From: Roseomonas sp.
GTDB taxonomy: Bacteria; Pseudomonadota; Alphaproteobacteria; Acetobacterales; Acetobacteraceae
NCBI GenBank assembly: GCA_020249415.1
Contig: JADCFR010000414.1
Coordinates: 1 to 7,824 of the forward strand
DNA: 7,824 nt
Direction: 5' to 3'
Part shown: piece after piece, positions 5,584-7,824 of the stretch
How positions within the stretch are numbered: position 1 is the stretch's first letter
How the letters are laid out: every line of letters starts with the position of its first letter
Position numbers and translations under genes: made by a program
The notes under the pieces: model-generated
The model's database searches: none
What the model saw: the letters and a program-made list of their open reading frames with translations, nothing else
Told to the model about the DNA's origin: nothing

Positions 5584-6396
5584 CTAAGCCGCCCGCCAAA
5601 CCACCGGAAACACCTCACTATCCATCGCCGCACCATGTGCCGGCGCATTCGCCGGTGCGGGCGGGCTTTCTATCCCCTTGCGGCGCGTGAACACCGCATC
5701 ATCGCCCGTCCAACGCGCGGAAACCGCGCGGCGCCGCAGCTTCCCGCTGCGATTGCCCGGCGCGCCATGCAATGTCAGCCCATGGAAGGCCACGCAATCG
5801 CCCGGCTGCAAATCCCAGCCCAGCAAGGTGTAATCACCACGGTTCCCTTCAACGTCTGGCACCGGCAGAAACCGCGGATCATCGGAAGGATGGTCGGCGC
5901 TATCGGCGAAGCGCTTCGGCTTGAACCATTCATTGCGGCGATGCGACCCCGTGACATATTCAACGCCATTCTCCCGCGCCACAGGATCAAGCGGGATCCA
6001 GAGCGAACAAACCTGCCAGCCCTCAACCGTCCAATAGGGCTGGTCATTATGCCAGGGTGTCGGTTCTTCGGTACCGGGTTCCTTCACCAGCACATGTTCA
6101 TGAAACAGATTGACCTTGCCGCTTTGCATCAGCGCGCCGGCGATGGCGGCGGCCGGCGAATGGCGCAAGAACGCCTCATATTCCGCAATGCGCTGCCAGG
6201 AACAGTAATCGCCAAAGAACATGCCGGGCTTGCCTTCTGGCGTATAGCGTTTGCCGAAGGGGCCGGGCTCTCGCAGATTGCGCTCCACGCCGGCGGCGAG
6301 AAGTTCAACCCAATGCGGCGCGAAGGCGCCACGGATCACCACCGCGCCATCCCGGTCATAATCGGCGATGATCTGGGGATCGAGGATTTGGGGCAT
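5584..6396 (-). CDS. Phytanoyl-CoA dioxygenase (PhyH) family Fe(II)/2-oxoglutarate oxygenase
   Basis: A 270-residue cytoplasmic non-heme iron oxygenase of the PhyH family. These enzymes hydroxylate diverse small molecules with O2 and 2-oxoglutarate, and the substrate cannot be predicted here. The N-terminus DYDRDGAVVIRGAF (13-26) is the usual opening strand of the family. The iron-binding HxD is in TPWHNDQPYW (His116, Asp118). The distal histidine is most likely His210 in FHGLTLHGAPGN, and an arginine of the RRR at 221-223 would bind the 2-oxoglutarate carboxylate, about 11 residues on as in PhyH. WIPLDPVARENGVEYVTGSHR (133-153) is the characteristic strand and turn between them. Full length and intact. 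ATG 6396 has AGGAGA about 6 nt upstream. It follows the phosphatase gene by 27 bp on the same strand and may be cotranscribed. A degenerate copy lies at 4261-4385. Confidence 0.91.
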   Translation of the reverse strand: MPQILDPQIIADYDRDGAVVIRGAFAPHWVELLAAGVERNLREPGPFGKRYTPEGKPGMFFGDYCSWQRIAEYEAFLRHSPAAAIAGALMQSGKVNLFHEHVLVKEPGTEEPTPWHNDQPYWTVEGWQVCSLWIPLDPVARENGVEYVTGSHRRNEWFKPKRFADSADHPSDDPRFLPVPDVEGNRGDYTLLGWDLQPGDCVAFHGLTLHGAPGNRSGKLRRRAVSARWTGDDAVFTRRKGIESPPAPANAPAHGAAMDSEVFPVVWRAA

Positions 6397-6423
6397 CGCG
6401 TTTCTCCTGGTCTTGAAACGACC

Positions 6424-6849
6424 TTAACGGGCCAAGGCCGCGCGCGCAAAGCGCCGGACAAAATCTTCCTGCTCGGGCGTTTCAATCGCCTCTGGGTTAT
6501 AGGCAGCGCGCAGCCACGCCACCGGATCGCCCTGCACCACGCCGGCCATGATGGCAAGGCAAGCCATGGCCGTGCCGGTACGCCCAAGCCCGGCCTTGCA
6601 GCCAATGTGATAGGCGCCATCCGGCGCGGCGCGCATCGCTTCCAGCATCCGCGTCAATACCGCGCGCAAAGCCGCTTCATCCGGCAGGCCGAAATCCGGC
6701 ACATCAAGCTGCCATTCCGCTTCGGCCAAACGTGCGGCGCGCGCTTCCAGGCATAGCCCCCGCGCGCCGTCCGGCATGGCATCAAACGGCCCGCCCGTAA
6801 TGCTGATGCGCTGCCCCCCCAAGGGCAATTCAAGCCGCCCACGCAGCAT
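6424..6849 (-). CDS. Small CX5R protein-tyrosine/dual-specificity-type phosphatase
   Basis: A 141-residue compact cysteine phosphatase domain. The P-loop HIGCKAGLGRTGTA gives catalytic Cys84 and phosphate-binding Arg90, with the GRTG form typical of Cdc14/PTEN-like dual-specificity enzymes. DVPDFGLPD (49-57) matches the mobile general-acid loop, with Asp52 the likely proton donor. The helix after the P-loop and the ETPEQEDFVRRF tail (123-134) are usual for bacterial members. The residue directly before the catalytic Cys is Gly rather than the usual His, which should affect the Cys pKa. There is no signal peptide or membrane segment, so it is cytoplasmic. The start overlaps the pssA stop as TGATG, placing it in the psd-pssA transcript. 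The substrate could be a phosphoprotein or a phosphorylated lipid or other small molecule. The fold call is firm; the substrate is unknown. Confidence 0.86.
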   Translation of the reverse strand: MLRGRLELPLGGQRISITGGPFDAMPDGARGLCLEARAARLAEAEWQLDVPDFGLPDEAALRAVLTRMLEAMRAAPDGAYHIGCKAGLGRTGTAMACLAIMAGVVQGDPVAWLRAAYNPEAIETPEQEDFVRRFARAALAR

Positions 6850-7742
6850 CAGGGCGCGGCATTTCCCTTGCCATTATCGGCCACCAGGACGGGTTCCAGC
6901 AGGCTTTCCGCTTCCTGCTTCAAGCGCAAATAGGACCGCACCGAAAAGGGCAACATGCCAAGATAAATCACGCCCGCCATGGCAAGCGCGCCCCAAGGCT
7001 CGGCAAACAACAGCGCCATGTAAAGGCCGATGCCCAATAGCAAAGGCAGCACCGCCGCGCGCGGCACCTTGAAATTCTTGAAGGACCAGGTGGGCAAAGT
7101 GCTCACCATCAACCCGCCCACCAGGATCAGAATACCCGCGACCAGCACGGGGTTGCGCATGATATTGGCGAGCAGCGGCAACTCAACCTGAGCAAAGAAC
7201 AGCCCGGCGAAAAGCGGAAACAACGCACAGCCCGCCCCCGCTGGCGCCGGCACGCCGGTGAAGAAATTATAGGTATAGGCAGGCTTCGGCGCCGGGCCGA
7301 CATCCAGCGCCGCATTGAAGCGCGCAAGCCTGAGCGCGGAACACACCGCAAACAGCAAGGCCGGCGCGAAGGCAATCGCGCGATAATCCTGCAAGGCCCA
7401 AAGATACAGGACCAGCGCCGGCGCGACACCGAAGGACAGAAAATCCGCGAGACTATCGAATTCCGCCCCGAAACGGGATGTCGCCTTCAACAGCCGTGCA
7501 AGCCTGCCATCCAGCCCATCAATCACGCCGGCCACCACAATCAGCACAGCCGCTTCGGCAAAGCGCGCGTCAAAGGCCGCGCGGATCGCCACCAAGCCGC
7601 AGCAAAGCCCCAGCATGGTCAGAATATTCGGGATCAGGCGATTGAAGGATTGTCCTTCAAACCTTGGCCTCGTGCGCGGGCGAAAGCGCCGGCGCAACCG
7701 CCGCATGCGCGCTGAAGAACCCGTATCGCGTTCAGTGCTCAT
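6849..7742 (-). CDS. pssA: CDP-diacylglycerol--serine O-phosphatidyltransferase (phosphatidylserine synthase)
   Basis: Integral inner-membrane enzyme that joins CDP-diacylglycerol and L-serine to give phosphatidylserine and CMP, the committed step to phosphatidylethanolamine. The complete CDP-alcohol phosphotransferase signature is present: Asp75-x2-Asp78-Gly79-x2-Ala82-Arg83-x8-Gly92-x3-Asp96-x3-Asp100. SFGVAPALVLY follows, as in the membrane (type II) PssA subclass. Several hydrophobic helices span about 33-265, and FTGVPAPAGA (161-170) is a conserved loop. The N-terminus (11-28) is very arginine-rich, probably membrane-surface binding. The start ATG 7742 forms an ATGA overlap with the end of psd; Met13 is an alternative start but lacks this overlap. 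Length (297) is normal to slightly long for alphaproteobacteria. It is not the E. coli-type PssA, which belongs to the phospholipase D superfamily. Confidence 0.96.
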   Translation of the reverse strand: MSTERDTGSSARMRRLRRRFRPRTRPRFEGQSFNRLIPNILTMLGLCCGLVAIRAAFDARFAEAAVLIVVAGVIDGLDGRLARLLKATSRFGAEFDSLADFLSFGVAPALVLYLWALQDYRAIAFAPALLFAVCSALRLARFNAALDVGPAPKPAYTYNFFTGVPAPAGAGCALFPLFAGLFFAQVELPLLANIMRNPVLVAGILILVGGLMVSTLPTWSFKNFKVPRAAVLPLLLGIGLYMALLFAEPWGALAMAGVIYLGMLPFSVRSYLRLKQEAESLLEPVLVADNGKGNAAP

Positions 7743-7824
7743 CGCACCTGTAACTCCGCCAAAACGGTCTCGCCACCGATCATGGTCTGGCCCACGGCGA
7801 CCATGGGCTCAACACCTGGCGGCA
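7739..7824 (-). CDS. psd: Phosphatidylserine decarboxylase, C-terminal end only
   Basis: Only the last 27 codons and the TGA are in the window. The residues PPGVEPMVAVGQTMIGGETV followed by LAELQVR match the C-terminal end of phosphatidylserine decarboxylase, where a GxxPxVxxGQ turn and a GETV(I/L)A strand close the alpha-chain. The enzyme is made as a proenzyme that cleaves itself at an LGST-like serine to form its pyruvoyl cofactor; that site lies outside the window. It converts phosphatidylserine to phosphatidylethanolamine. The ATGA overlap with pssA supports the identification, since psd and pssA are commonly adjacent in alphaproteobacteria. Confidence 0.85.
   Translation of the reverse strand, partial: PPGVEPMVAVGQTMIGGETVLAELQVR

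Noticed and set aside
5635..6756. Plus-strand open frame of 373 codons antisense to the dioxygenase and phosphatase
   Set aside because: The minus-strand genes there carry full catalytic motifs and Shine-Dalgarno sites; the antisense product has no recognisable domain.

Overview
The window looks like chromosomal DNA of a GC-rich alphaproteobacterium. The best guess is Rhodospirillales/Acetobacteraceae, from the psd-pssA pair, the style of the UvrD and PrmA proteins, a MipA/OmpV outer-membrane protein and an orphan HupE. This placement is inference from protein character; no search was run. Almost everything is on the minus strand; the only plus-strand gene is hupE.

Layout in minus-strand transcription order, from the right edge. 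(1) 7824-6424 is a tight phospholipid operon: the 3' end of psd, then pssA, then a small CX5R tyrosine/dual-specificity-type phosphatase, joined by ATGA and TGATG stop/start overlaps. (2) A phytanoyl-CoA-dioxygenase-family gene follows after 27 bp (6396-5584). (3) A 331-bp stretch without a recognised gene carries a candidate promoter for a MipA/OmpV-family outer-membrane protein (5252-4428). (4) Just downstream of mipA, at about 4385-4261, lies an unannotated degenerate second copy of the dioxygenase gene. Only its first ~19 and last ~12 codons remain, joined in frame by a deletion equivalent to 714 bp. (5) A ~100-bp block rich in inverted repeats separates this from the convergent hupE (3567-4172, plus strand). 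(6) Left of a 102-bp divergent region is a second overlapped minus-strand operon: an exported pentapeptide-repeat protein, UvrD/PcrA helicase and PrmA. It is joined by GTGA and TGATG overlaps and runs off the left edge.

Together the right operon makes phosphatidylserine and phosphatidylethanolamine, with a phosphatase of unknown substrate in the same transcript. The left operon couples a periplasmic beta-helix protein to a repair helicase and a ribosomal-protein methyltransferase. Most of the window is ordinary core genome. The accessory-looking part is 4173-5583 (mipA, the collapsed dioxygenase copy and the structured spacer), which looks like a past duplication or insertion. I found no tRNA, rRNA, CRISPR array, intact insertion sequence or convincing riboswitch. 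No new defence or mobile system can be supported.
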